From Polaromonas hydrogenivorans (lineage in GTDB: Bacteria > Pseudomonadota > Gammaproteobacteria > Burkholderiales > Burkholderiaceae_C), in the NCBI RefSeq assembly GCF_040105105.1, contig NZ_CP157676.1, positions 62,001 to 126,000 on the forward strand: a stretch of 64,000 nt of DNA, given 5' to 3'. A program made the position numbers and the translations under genes. Below the pieces are notes generated by a model. That model ran no database searches, was not told where the DNA came from, and saw only the letters and a program-made list of their open reading frames with translations. Positions 46,498-55,495 of the stretch are shown piece by piece; the stretch's first letter is position 1; every line of letters begins with the position of its first letter.

Positions 46498-46819
46498 CCT
46501 GCGGGTCGATGCGCCAGAGCCGCTCGATGGTCTCCACGCCGTCCCAGCCCGGGGGCATGCGCATGTCCACGAAGGCCATGGCGTAGGGCAGGCCGGCCTG
46601 CACGGCGGCCTCGGCCCGGGCCACCCCTTCGCGCCCCTGGTAGGCCGAGTCCAGCTCGAAGCCGTCGCAAGCAGGCGCCTCGGCCTGGCCGAACAGCGCC
46701 GCTTCGGCGTCGTCAAGCTCGCGCGCCACCGGCCGGGCCGCAAGGATCTTGCCGAAGTCCTCATGGAGCGAGGGCATGTCATCGATCAGCAAGATGCGCC
46801 GGTTCGGCAGCCGGTTCAT
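46498..46819 (-). pseudogene. Response regulator, truncated by IS6
   Basis: About 107 codons of a CheY-type receiver: acidic pair D13/D14 in 'ILLIDDMPSLHEDF' and phospho-acceptor D85 in 'MAFVDMRMPPGWDGVE'. The frame runs into IS6 copy 3, removing the rest of the receiver and any output domain. The ATG overlaps the kinase stop (ATGA), so it was the cognate partner. Confidence 0.88.
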
Positions 46820-48708
46820 GACGCGCCTTGCGCTGTGTCGATGGGAAGTTCAAGCGTGAAGGTCGCACCCTGGCCGGGGCCGCCGCTGTGGGCGGTCAAG
46901 CTGCCGCCCATTTCCTGCGCAGCCAGCACGCAGCTGTGCAGGCCGAAGCCGTGTCCGTTCTTGCGGGTGGTAAAGCCATGCGAGAAAATGCGCGTCAGGT
47001 TGTCCGGCACTATGCCCTCACCGTTGTCGGCCACCGTGATGCGCAAGACATGCTCGTTCGCGAGGGCGGCGGCCAGCGTGATGCAGGGCTTGTGGCCAGG
47101 CGCGCCGTGCATCGCGTGCTTGGCATTGTCGATCAGGTTCACCAGGATCTGCAGCAAGCGATTCCGGTCCAGCGGCAGGGCCGGCAGCTTGGCCAGCTCT
47201 TTCACGACCTCCACCTTGTGGCGCGTCAGCGCGCCTTCGTTCATGCGCAACGCGTCGTCCACCAGGTCGCTCAAGCGCACGGATTCCATGAAACGCGGCG
47301 CGCCGGCATACGACTGCTGGGTCGCAATGACTTCCTTGATGTGGTCCACACTCTTGCCAAGCACGCCAAGTTCATCGGCCATGGCCTGGTGTTCGAGTTC
47401 CAGCGCGGGCGCCAACTCGCGCAGGTAGGTGGGCAGCAGCTTGCCCCTGGCGTCACGCGTCAGGAACTCGCCCAGATCGCCGGCATGCTCGTCCATCAGG
47501 CTCACGGCGCGCGCCAGCCCCTTGAGCTTGGAGTTGCGCAATCGCGTGTTGATCAAGCCCGCCGAGATGTTGACGCTATTGAGCACGTTGCCCACGTTGT
47601 GCAACACGTTGGTGGCGATTTCCGCCATGCCGGCCTGGCGGGCGGCGGTCAGCAATTGGGCTCGCGATTTCTGAAGCTGCCGACTCAGGTAGCCCAGCAC
47701 GGCAACAATCAGGATCACCAAGAGGCTTGCGCGGCCGGTGCGCCACAAGTAGGTTTCCATGTCCTGTCGCGTGGTTGCCAGTTGTTCATCCGCGGACAGT
47801 CCGACGACCACGGCCACCGGGAAGTCATAGAGCTGGCGTGTACTGGTGTAGCGCTGCACACCGTCCCAGGTATTGGTCGAGAGCTTGGCTTCGCTTTGGG
47901 CCTCGTTCGTGGCGGGCACCAGCGTTGCATAGTCGACCATGTCGCCGGCCGTCAATTTTTCGCCGGTTTGCCGGGCGCGAAATACGCCATCGGTGCCAAG
48001 AATGCCGAGCACGCCATCCACGCCCAATTTTGAGGATTCATACACGCTGACGAAATAGACCGCGTCGACCGTGAGCATCACAATGCCGGAAAAACTGCCA
48101 TCGGCCGCATTCAGCCTGCGACTGAATTGCAGTTTCCATTCGCCGGAACCCTTGCTTTGGTGCGCACGCCCCATCGCAAAGCTGTCTCTTTGGCGCTGGG
48201 TCTGGAAGATGTTCTGGTCGGCGATATTGGGCACCTCGGGTGCCCGGGTGCTGGCCACGACATCGCCCGTGCGGTCCGCAATACTGATGACGAACAACAA
48301 TTCCGGCGGCAATAAGGTTCTGGCCTTCAGCTCCTGCAGCAAGCCCTGTGCATCCCTGAGTTCATAGGCATATTTGACGAATTTCAGGTTTTGATCGATT
48401 TCGCGCAACGCGCGTACCACCTGCGCTTCGTAGGTCTCGGCGAATTCGCGGCTCGACACCGCGGCAGCGCGCTCGGCGGCGGCGCGTTCGACACGGATCA
48501 GGTTCAGGGTCATCCCCCACATCACGGCCAAGACAAGAACGGCGATGGCGGGAAACAGGATGTGCGGTGCCGTTGCATGGCTCAACTCGCGCTTCAGTAC
48601 AGCGGCAATCGTTTTCAAGCACGCCTCTTCGGTACTTTGGCCGGGGTGGTGGCAGAGCCCGTGTTCATGGCGTGTGCCCTCTAGGCAGGTGTGGATGGAC
48701 ATTGCCAT
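46816..48708 (-). CDS. Membrane sensor histidine kinase with periplasmic Cache-type domain
   Basis: Two membrane segments ('FPAIAVLVLAVMWGMTLNLI' and 'ASLLVILIVAVLGYL') enclose a ~270-residue periplasmic domain of PAS/Cache character ('GIVMLTVDAVYFVSVYE'). The kinase core has the H-box 'NVLHNVGNVLNSVN', N-box 'ILVNLIDNAKHAMHG', G1 'VADNGEGI' and G2 'HGFGLHS'. The HNVGN H-box differs from the common HE-[LI]-R-T/N type. About 630 residues; the start is uncertain (ATGs at 48708 and 48702, or a TTG nearer the first helix). Shares an upstream region with a divergent porin gene. Confidence 0.82.
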   Translation of the reverse strand: MAMSIHTCLEGTRHEHGLCHHPGQSTEEACLKTIAAVLKRELSHATAPHILFPAIAVLVLAVMWGMTLNLIRVERAAAERAAAVSSREFAETYEAQVVRALREIDQNLKFVKYAYELRDAQGLLQELKARTLLPPELLFVISIADRTGDVVASTRAPEVPNIADQNIFQTQRQRDSFAMGRAHQSKGSGEWKLQFSRRLNAADGSFSGIVMLTVDAVYFVSVYESSKLGVDGVLGILGTDGVFRARQTGEKLTAGDMVDYATLVPATNEAQSEAKLSTNTWDGVQRYTSTRQLYDFPVAVVVGLSADEQLATTRQDMETYLWRTGRASLLVILIVAVLGYLSRQLQKSRAQLLTAARQAGMAEIATNVLHNVGNVLNSVNISAGLINTRLRNSKLKGLARAVSLMDEHAGDLGEFLTRDARGKLLPTYLRELAPALELEHQAMADELGVLGKSVDHIKEVIATQQSYAGAPRFMESVRLSDLVDDALRMNEGALTRHKVEVVKELAKLPALPLDRNRLLQILVNLIDNAKHAMHGAPGHKPCITLAAALANEHVLRITVADNGEGIVPDNLTRIFSHGFTTRKNGHGFGLHSCVLAAQEMGGSLTAHSGGPGQGATFTLELPIDTAQGAS

Positions 48709-48922
48709 TAAACCACGACGCCCCGCCCGCCGCTTAGGCAAAACCGTCGGTGGGCCTAGGCAAATTCCCTAGGGAAATGCGATCGAGGCGACAAATATTC
48801 TCGCGGGACGGGCCGGGCCGGGCGTAACATCCGTTTCACTGTAATTCAATGGCGTTACGCATGGTCCTGCGTATCGCGGCGGCCCAATCCGAACCGGAAG
48901 TAGACATGAATAGATTCAACGC

Positions 48923-50158
48923 ATGCCGGTCAAACTGACCACCCTTGTCCTGCTTGCAGCGGCGCTGTACGCCGCCAGCGCTCGCGCAGACGACTCCGAC
49001 GGGCCGACGTTTTCCTTCAACGGCTTTGGTACCCTGGGCATGGTCTATTCCAGCGAGCGCCAGGCGGACTTCAGTTCCAACTTCTTCAAGCCCAATGGCG
49101 CAGGTTATACCCGCGCCTGGAGCGCCGACGTCGACAGCCTGATTGCCGGGCAAGTCACCGCCAATCTCACCCCACAGCTCTCGGCGGTCCTGCAGGTCGT
49201 CTCGGAACAGAATTACGACGACACCTACAGCCCCCATGTGGAGTGGGCGAATATTAAGTACCAGTTCACGCCGGATTTCAGTGTTCGCGTCGGCCGCACC
49301 GTGCTGCCGACCTTTCTGTTTTCCCAGACCCGCAAGGTGGGCTACACCCTTCCATGGGTGCGTCCACCGTACGAGGTTTATAGCTTCAACCCGCTCACTA
49401 ACAGCGATGGCCTGGATGTAAGCTACCGTCTGCACGTCGGGGAATCGACGCACACCATGCAAGCGAATGTCGGCCAGAAGGATTTAAAGCTCGCCAGTAA
49501 TGGGGGTACCCTTGTACTAAGAAACATGTGGAGTATCTCTAATACCGCCGAACTCGGTGCATTGACCGCGCACATCGCCTACCAAAAATTCTACGCGACC
49601 GCACCGTCCTTCAATGTTTTATTCGATGCCTTCCGGCAATTCGGGCCGCAAGGCGTGGCCATTGCGGATCAATACGATGTAAATAAGAAGCCCGTTTCCA
49701 TCATCGGGGTTGGCGCAAACTATGACCCGGGCAACTGGTTCGTGATAGGCGAATGGAGCCATATCAACACCAAGACTCCTTTTGGCAAAGGAACTGGCTG
49801 GTATGTCAGCAGTGGTTACCGGTTCGGCAAGTTCACACCCTTTGTCACGTACGCTCAAGCAAAGGCAGACAATCTTTCCGACCCCGGCTTGACCGTATCG
49901 GCCTTACCCCCATTCTTGGCGGGGCCGGCGACCGGCCTCAATGCAGCCCTCAATTCAGTGTTGAGCAGGAAAGCCGTTCAGAACACCATTTCGGTCGGCG
50001 GCCGCTGGGATTTCATGAAGAATACTGACCTCAAACTGCAATTCGACCATACCCGCATCGGCACCGGCTCGAGTGGCATGTTGATCAACATCCAACCGGG
50101 TTTTCAGACCGGCGGCAAGGTCAACGTGTTTAGCGCCACGCTTGATTTCGTATTCTGA
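48923..50158 (+). CDS. Outer-membrane porin-like protein
   Basis: 411 residues: signal peptide 'TLVLLAAALYAASARA' (cleavage about residue 22), then a beta-barrel with 'FNGFGTLGMVYSSERQADFS', 'FSVRVGRTVLPTFLFSQTRK' and C-terminal 'NVFSATLDFVF', ending in the Phe needed for barrel assembly. Divergent from the sensor kinase and overlapping the next gene, so probably a sensor-controlled uptake or signalling set. The best ribosome site (GGAAG) is in front of an ATG 17 bases upstream in another frame. Confidence 0.8.
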   Translation: MPVKLTTLVLLAAALYAASARADDSDGPTFSFNGFGTLGMVYSSERQADFSSNFFKPNGAGYTRAWSADVDSLIAGQVTANLTPQLSAVLQVVSEQNYDDTYSPHVEWANIKYQFTPDFSVRVGRTVLPTFLFSQTRKVGYTLPWVRPPYEVYSFNPLTNSDGLDVSYRLHVGESTHTMQANVGQKDLKLASNGGTLVLRNMWSISNTAELGALTAHIAYQKFYATAPSFNVLFDAFRQFGPQGVAIADQYDVNKKPVSIIGVGANYDPGNWFVIGEWSHINTKTPFGKGTGWYVSSGYRFGKFTPFVTYAQAKADNLSDPGLTVSALPPFLAGPATGLNAALNSVLSRKAVQNTISVGGRWDFMKNTDLKLQFDHTRIGTGSSGMLINIQPGFQTGGKVNVFSATLDFVF

Positions 50159-50169
50159 TGAGGCCAAGC

Positions 50170-50610
50170 ATGCCCGTTATGTTCCACATCAGATTTACCG
50201 TCCTGGGGCTCGCCCTGGGTCTGGGCGCGAGTGTCGCAGCCGCCGACGTGGTGGTGGTGGTGCTGGTGGTCTCAGCCAAGAACCCGATGGCCACGATGAA
50301 CAAGAACCAGGTCGCGGACATTTTTCTGGGCAAGACGAGCCGCTTTCCCGACGGCCGCCAGGCCGTGCCGATCGACCTGGCGGAAAGTTCTGCTGCGCGC
50401 GACGAGTTCTATCTCAACGTCACCGGCAAGTCCCCCTCGCAGCTCAAGGCCCACTGGGCAAAGATCATCTTCACCGGGCGGGGAGAGCCGCCACTGGAAG
50501 TCGCGAACGGTGCCGAGTTGAAAAAGCGCATGGCCGATAACCCCAACGTCCTCGGCTACATCGAGCGGAACATGGTCGATGACAGTGTGAGAGTGGTGCT
50601 CGTGCCCTAG
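50170..50610 (+). CDS. Small PstS-like periplasmic binding protein
   Basis: 146 residues: signal peptide 'VLGLALGLGASVAAA', then a single PBP-like lobe ('MNKNQVADIFLGKTSRFPDG', 'GKSPSQLKAHWAKIIFTGRG', 'NPNVLGYIERNMVDD'), as in the short phosphate-ABC-binding homologues found next to sensor kinases. ATG 50170 has TGAGG at good spacing; the porin stop is 12 bases upstream. An unusual run of valines follows the signal peptide (GTG repeats). Probably a ligand-binding partner for the kinase at 46.8-48.7 kb (inference). Confidence 0.72.
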   Translation: MPVMFHIRFTVLGLALGLGASVAAADVVVVVLVVSAKNPMATMNKNQVADIFLGKTSRFPDGRQAVPIDLAESSAARDEFYLNVTGKSPSQLKAHWAKIIFTGRGEPPLEVANGAELKKRMADNPNVLGYIERNMVDDSVRVVLVP

Positions 50611-50637
50611 CCAGCGACGCCCCGGTTCTGCTGCTCT

Positions 50638-50736
50638 AGTGGGTCAGTTGGCAACTTAATTGGAGCGAAAGTATCCAACCGGCAAAGATGGACAAGAGCA
50701 AAGTCATGAGTCGATGCCCAAGACAGCCGTTACGAC
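50638..50736 (+). mobile_element. Left end of IS630-family element 4, truncated
   Basis: Nearly identical to 59360-59458: GTGGGTCAGTTGGCAACTTA and the first codons of its transposase, cut by IS6 copy 4. A TA precedes it, the IS630 target. Confidence 0.8.
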
Positions 50737-51561
50737 GGTTCTGTCGCATTGGCGGTCGTACCGCCTGCTCGTTTATGCTGAGTTCTTTTTTGCGACGGGT
50801 ATGAAACGCGATGCTGGCAACCAAAGGGATGCGATTTTCAATTGACGTGATTCTGGTATGCATCCGTTGGTACGCGGCTTATCCGTTGAGTTACCGCCAT
50901 CTCGAGGAAATGATGGAGGAACGCGGCGTGTTTGTCGACCATTCCTCGATCAATCGCTGGGCAATCCGGTTTCTGCCCTTGCTTGAGAAAGTGTTCCGCA
51001 AGCACAAGCGCGCGGTGGGCGGCAGCTGGCGGATGGACGAAACCTATATCAAGGTCAAGGGCGCCTGGAAATATCTCTACCGCGCGGTGGACAAGGAAGG
51101 CAAGACAGTCGACTTCCTGCTGACGGCCAGGCGCGACAAGGCCGCAGCCCTGCGGTTCTTTGAAAAAGCCATGAAGGCCAACGGTGTTCCCGAGAAGGTC
51201 ACGATGGACAAGAGCGGCGCCAACAAGGCGGCCATGGATGAGATCAATGCCCGAGGTGAAACACCGGTCATCGTGCGACAAGTGAAGTACCTCAACAACA
51301 TCGTGGAGCAGGACCATCGCGCTGTCAAACGGGTCACCAAACCGATGCTCAACTTCAAGTCATTTCGATCGGCCAAAAATGTCCTGGCCGGCATCGAACT
51401 CATGCACATGATCCGCAAAGGTCAGTTCCTGCTGGAAGGCTGTATCGAGCTGTCTTTTGCCGACCAGTTTTATGCATTGGCAGGACAAATCCGTCCCGTT
51501 TGAGGAGCTGGCATCCGTTCCTACCCCAAACACGTTTATCAACTGGCAACGCGACAGAACC
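50737..51561 (+). mobile_element. IS6-family element, copy 4
   Basis: 825 bp; flanks GTTACGAC and ATCTTCAG, no duplication. Left boundary of the region that contains the toxin-antitoxin, par and rep genes; copy 5 in the same orientation is the right boundary. Confidence 0.93.
50811..51503 (+). CDS. IS6-family transposase (copy 4)
   Basis: Complete 230-residue transposase, Ser variant ('MRFSIDV'). Confidence 0.92.
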   Translation: MLATKGMRFSIDVILVCIRWYAAYPLSYRHLEEMMEERGVFVDHSSINRWAIRFLPLLEKVFRKHKRAVGGSWRMDETYIKVKGAWKYLYRAVDKEGKTVDFLLTARRDKAAALRFFEKAMKANGVPEKVTMDKSGANKAAMDEINARGETPVIVRQVKYLNNIVEQDHRAVKRVTKPMLNFKSFRSAKNVLAGIELMHMIRKGQFLLEGCIELSFADQFYALAGQIRPV

Positions 51562-52009
51562 ATCTTCAGCAGGGGCGCGCAAGACCAGTGGTCCGCAGGC
51601 CATCGGCATCACGCGCGGGGGCCTCAATACCAAGATTCACGCCGTCTGCGACGCCCTGGGCAACCCGCTGCGCTTTGTGCTGACCCCGGGCCAGCGCCAC
51701 GACTCCAAAGCGGTTCCCGAACTGCTCGATGGATTGGCGGCCAAGGCCCTTCTGGCTGACAAGGCCTACGACTCGGACAAGATTGTTCAAAGCGCCCAGG
51801 CGCAAGGCATGCAGCTCATCATCCCCTCCAGGGTCAGCCGCAAAAAGCCACGTGTCCTGGACAAGCACCGCTACAAGGCGCGCCACCTGGTGGAAAACCT
51901 TTTCCAGCGCATGAAGGTCTTTCGCCGTGTGGCCACCCGCTTTGACAAGCTCGACATCCGGTTTCTGGGCTTTGTACACATCGCCGGCATCATGACGTGG
52001 CTCCACTGA
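51562..52009 (+). pseudogene. IS5-family transposase, 3' part
   Basis: About 148 codons: 'AIGITRGGLNTKIHAVCDA', catalytic D in 'LLADKAYDSDKI', then 'YKARHLVENLFQRMKVFRRV' with the catalytic E. The N-terminus was removed by IS6 copy 4. IS end near 52020. Confidence 0.82.
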
Positions 52010-52107
52010 CTTTCCGAACACAGCCTAGGCCGTTCACGCCCGTATTTTCCTTTTGTGAAATCAACTCGGGCTGACAGGTGCCTGCAGCAGGCCGACGATT
52101 GCGCCTG

Positions 52108-52428
52108 TTAGGCGTGTTCGGGCCGAGCATCGATGTGCAGCCGCATGCCCAGCGCGCGCAGCACTTTCAGGACCGTGGACAGGCTGGGGTTTCCTTGCTC
52201 GCCCAGGGCTTTGTAAAGCCCTTCGCGAGTGATGCCCGTGTCGCGGGCGAGCTGCATCATGCCGCGCGCGCGGGCGATGTCGCCCAGTGCTTTGGCGAAC
52301 AGGGCGGCATCGTCAGGCGCCTGCTCGATGCAGGCCTGCAGGTACAGGGCGCAGTCTTCATCGGAACGCAGGTATTGGGCAGCATCGAAGGGCTGGATGC
52401 CCAGTTTTTCAGCAGCTGTGGGATTCAT
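52108..52428 (-). CDS. Antitoxin of HigA/HI1420 type
   Basis: 106 residues with a C-terminal helix-turn-helix ('GMMQLARDTGITREGLYKAL', 'NPSLSTVLKVLRALGM') and the N-terminal 'FDAAQYLRSDEDCALYLQ' seen in addiction-module antidotes. It starts three bases after the toxin stop with AAGGA inside the toxin 3' end. Neutralises the RelE-like toxin and likely represses the operon at the palindrome 52791-52817. Confidence 0.85.
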   Translation of the reverse strand: MNPTAAEKLGIQPFDAAQYLRSDEDCALYLQACIEQAPDDAALFAKALGDIARARGMMQLARDTGITREGLYKALGEQGNPSLSTVLKVLRALGMRLHIDARPEHA

Positions 52429-52431
52429 CGT

Positions 52432-52728
52432 TCATTCCTTCAAGAGTTGGACCATTGCCTGGGCCTTCGCGATGTCCTTGGGCTGGCTGGACTTGTCGCC
52501 GCCGCCCAGGGCGACGACGACCGTGGCGCCCTCTTTCCAGCAATAGACGCGATAGCCGGGCCCGGAGTCAATGCGAAGTTCAGTGACTTCCTGGCCGACG
52601 GGTTTGCAGTCGCCCCAGTGACCCAGCGACAGGCGGGCAAGACGCGCCAGAACCTGCTTTTGGCCGACCTTGTCACGAAGCGAGCCGATCCAGCCATCGA
52701 ATTCAGCGGTGCGCAGGATTTGAAGCAT
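52432..52728 (-). CDS. Toxin of RelE/HigB (HI1419) type
   Basis: 98 residues: 'QILRTAEFDGWIGSLRDKVG', 'ARLARLSLGHWGDCKPV', 'ELRIDSGPGYRVYCWKEG' are classical for addiction-module killer proteins, probable ribosome-dependent mRNA interferases. ATG 52728 gives the family N-terminus; an ATG six codons upstream is possible. Toxin-first order is usual for this type. Stabilises the plasmid beside parAB. Confidence 0.85.
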   Translation of the reverse strand: MLQILRTAEFDGWIGSLRDKVGQKQVLARLARLSLGHWGDCKPVGQEVTELRIDSGPGYRVYCWKEGATVVVALGGGDKSSQPKDIAKAQAMVQLLKE

Positions 52729-52790
52729 CGGTGAATTGTCAACCATAGTTCACAAAAATACAAGCACTGGCCTCAACATTCAACGCACTG

Positions 52791-52817
52791 CCCTAAGATA
52801 ATTGTCATTATCTCAGG
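52791..52817. promoter_or_regulatory. Candidate toxin-antitoxin operator
   Basis: CCCTAAGATAAT-TGT-CATTATCTCAGGG-like inverted repeat with arms of about twelve bases and one mismatch, 63 bases upstream of the toxin start. Confidence 0.55.
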
Positions 52818-52819
52818 GT

Positions 52820-53335
52820 CAAATAACCCGGTCAAAACCGACCCGAGCCAGCACACCGTGAAAAAACTCAACCCCGACAAGCACTTGCGCAGCGACCCGG
52901 GCGCGGGTACGTAGCGCACGGCCGGGGAGTTCAGACCTGTAGCAGCTACTATTGCTTGCTTGCTGCCCGCTCATCCAGACCTGTCCGCCCCGCTGGCAGA
53001 TGAGAGTCACCAACGGCTGTAACTTCCGCCAGAGTTTGTGGCTGCTAAAAGTATCGCTGTGTCAAAAAAAGCGCAGCGCTAAACCGATAGGCAGAAAATC
53101 AAATAGCGGTAAAAGATGCAGTACAACAACTTTCAGCGCTGAAAGCGCAGTAGCAGAAAAAGCCAGTTGCCTCGCTTGATCAACTGCTCAAGGTTGTGAA
53201 GATAACAAAAATGTGCATATTGTTCTGCAGCGGAACGGCTACCTATAAAAACATTGTTCCTAACTTTAATAAAATTAAATTTTATTACTGCTAGACTTTC
53301 AGTGCTAAAAGTTCTAACAATCCATGGAGTTTGAG
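52820..53335. other. Par promoter region
   Basis: No gene. AT-rich from 53200. Contains a perfect 16-bp palindrome (53130-53145) and an imperfect relative at 53295-53312 (ACTTTCAGTGCTAAAAGT) just before parA, both resembling the palindrome inside parB. Confidence 0.5.
53130..53145. promoter_or_regulatory. parS-like palindrome
   Basis: CTTTCAGCGCTGAAAG, perfect, about 190 bases upstream of parA. The same core is in the 22-bp palindrome at 54170-54191. Confidence 0.65.
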
Positions 53336-54025
53336 ATGACTGCGAAGTTGATTACGGTGTTTAACCAAAAAGGGGGTTGTGGAAAGACCACTATCGCCAT
53401 GAACCTTGCTGGAGCGCTTGGGCTTCGCGGATACACAACTTTGGTCGTAGACATGGACCCACAAGGAACAGCCAGTCGCTGGGCCAGTTCTGCTCCAGAC
53501 GACAAGCTTTTTCCATCCTCGGTAATAAGTCTTGCCCCCATGGGGGGAAAGATGCACCGGGAGTTGAGAAACCACTTGGAAAGTTTTGATGCGATCTTTA
53601 TCGACTGCCCTCCTGCCATGAACTCGGCCACTCCCACGTCTGCCATGCTGATCTCCGATCTCGCCCTGATCCCGGTGGTTCCGAGCCCGGCAGATATCTG
53701 GGCCGCCGAGTCAGCGAAAAAGCTCGCCGAGGCATCACAGTTGAGCAATGAAAACCTCCTGGCACGAGTGGTGGCGAACATGGTCCAACGCTCCACCTCG
53801 CTGGCTAAGGAACTGGTCGAACTCCTGCAGGAAGATAGGGATTTTCCCTTGATGAAATCGACCTTGGGTTCCCGAGCCGCATTCAGGGAGGCGCAAATTC
53901 TAGGATCCAGTGTTCATGCAGTTCCAAGGGCTGCAACCGCGATTCAGGAAGTAGAAGCCATGGCCGATGAGGTGCTGGGCCTGCTGGGTCTGGCTAAAAG
54001 TAAAAAAACAGGTAGTAAAAAATGA
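53336..54025 (+). CDS. parA: ParA-type partition ATPase
   Basis: Small ParA/Soj ATPase of 229 residues: deviant Walker A 'FNQKGGCGKTTIAMN' (KGGCGKTT at 12-19), 'VVDMDPQGTASRW' and 'IFIDCPPAMNS'. It has no N-terminal DNA-binding domain. ATG 53336 follows GGAG; an ATG four codons earlier is weaker. Overlaps parB by four bases (ATGA). Works with ParB and the palindromic sites to segregate the plasmid. Confidence 0.9.
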   Translation: MTAKLITVFNQKGGCGKTTIAMNLAGALGLRGYTTLVVDMDPQGTASRWASSAPDDKLFPSSVISLAPMGGKMHRELRNHLESFDAIFIDCPPAMNSATPTSAMLISDLALIPVVPSPADIWAAESAKKLAEASQLSNENLLARVVANMVQRSTSLAKELVELLQEDRDFPLMKSTLGSRAAFREAQILGSSVHAVPRAATAIQEVEAMADEVLGLLGLAKSKKTGSKK

Positions 54026-55008
54026 GCGTCAAATTCGATCGAAAATCAGCCATGAGAGCCACGCTGACACAGGAGAAAAAGAGTGTTGACGAGCGGTTCG
54101 CACGAGCCGATGCGGTACTGACCTCGCATCCATCCGGGCTGGCCAGCTCACCCATTACTACGCCAGAGCGAACTTTCAGCGCTGAAAGTTCAGCGGCACA
54201 AGGTAGGCTGATTGTTTCTGCAAAACTGGAATGTACACACGAAAATCCACTCAATGCCCGCTGCATTTACGATCCGGACGTGGTCAAGGAGCTTGCAGCA
54301 TCCATCGCCACTCGTGGGCAAATGGTTCCTGCATCTGCCGTTGCACATCCATCGATTCAGGGCCACTATTTGTTAATCGATGGTCACTACCGCAAAAAAG
54401 CCGCGGCAGCTGCCGGGCTTCAGACTATGGACCTGGTGGTTCGTCAGAGCGAAGGGGAAATCGAGCTGTACCGACTGAGTTGGCTTCTCAATGAAGAGCG
54501 TAGCGCCCAGAGCCCCCTGGACAACGCTTTTGCCTGGAGAAAGCTTCTGGACAAGGGCTTGGTCCAGAATGAGGGAAAAATCGCCGAGCTCCTTGGAATC
54601 TCCGCCGCTACAGTGAATAAAACCTTGGCGCTGCTCAACTTGCCGACAGCTGCGCTCGACAAAATGAGAGAGCGCCCAGCCAAGTTCGGTGTCTTCACTG
54701 GTTACGAATTGACGTTGGCAGCGAAAAAGATAGAAGAAAGCGCGCTACTTGATCTGGTCAACAAAATTATTGCAGAAGATCTCTCCTCAAGAGAGGTCAG
54801 CGCGATCCGAGCAAAGATCGAATCAGGCAGCACACGAAAACGCAAAGAGACATCGCGCCAATACAAGGTTCAAAACAATGGCCAGCATATCGGTTCACTC
54901 AAAGAGTGGGATTCAGGAAAAGTGGCTCTCGAGGTTATCCTGATAAATCCAAAAGACAGGGCCGCACTTGTGGCTGAATTGAAGGCTAGGTTTTGCATTA
55001 TGAAGTGA
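54022..55008 (+). CDS. parB: ParB-type partition protein
   Basis: 328 residues. N-terminal ParB/KorB domain ('NPLNARCIYDPDVVKELAAS', 'HYLLIDGHYRKKAAAAAG'), central helix-turn-helix ('EGKIAELLGISAATVNKTLA') and a basic linker followed by a C-terminal dimer domain. ATGA overlap with parA. The coding sequence itself contains a perfect palindrome at 54170-54191. Ends 500 bases before an IS481 remnant and the outer iterons. Confidence 0.9.
   Translation: MSVKFDRKSAMRATLTQEKKSVDERFARADAVLTSHPSGLASSPITTPERTFSAESSAAQGRLIVSAKLECTHENPLNARCIYDPDVVKELAASIATRGQMVPASAVAHPSIQGHYLLIDGHYRKKAAAAAGLQTMDLVVRQSEGEIELYRLSWLLNEERSAQSPLDNAFAWRKLLDKGLVQNEGKIAELLGISAATVNKTLALLNLPTAALDKMRERPAKFGVFTGYELTLAAKKIEESALLDLVNKIIAEDLSSREVSAIRAKIESGSTRKRKETSRQYKVQNNGQHIGSLKEWDSGKVALEVILINPKDRAALVAELKARFCIMK
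54170..54191. promoter_or_regulatory. 22-bp perfect palindrome inside parB, parS candidate
   Basis: GAACTTTCAGC followed by its exact reverse complement, within codons 50-57 of parB. Shares the 16-bp core of 53130-53145 and is the best-conserved copy in the window. Confidence 0.7.
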
Positions 55009-55090
55009 ACTGCTTCCCGGCGGGCCTTACCCAGGGCAGCACGCCCAAAAAGCCGAAAGATCAGTTACCGCCGCACTATAACGTATGTGA

Positions 55091-55113
55091 TAGGTGAGCT
55101 TTTTCAGGGACAT
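55091..55113 (+). repeat. Outlying iteron
   Basis: TAGGTGAGCTTTTTCAGGGA and following CAT match the iterons at 56309-56451. It lies 400 bases left of the IS481 remnant. Confidence 0.75.
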
Positions 55114-55337
55114 AAGTACCTGATAGATTGAAATTATTTGGAAAGCTCTGGGAAGAAACTGCAGGCTCTTTGAAGTCATCACTGTTTTGTCATTTTACAG
55201 AGGAAAGATTTTGTCAAAAGTTACTCACGAGTCAGAAACATAGCGGACAAAAATGCTCGTTTTACCCCCATGAAATATGGCTCTCGTGTCTTCTACACTT
55301 ACTGACTGCTGTGTAAGACTTCACAGGGCCGGATCAA

Positions 55338-55360
55338 TAGGTGAGCTTTTACGGGGACAT
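55338..55360 (+). repeat. Outlying iteron
   Basis: TAGGTGAGCTTTTACGGGGA and following CAT, same family. Separated from the main array by the IS481 remnant. Confidence 0.75.
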
Positions 55361-55495
55361 GTTATTTTTCAGCATCGGTGTAGGTCAGCGATTTGACTGC
55401 CCCAAAAGCAATACACGCGTAACTCCATCGCCTGAACCTTGCATGACCGATCTATGGGCAATATTGATCACATGGCCAATGCTGATCAGGTAGTT

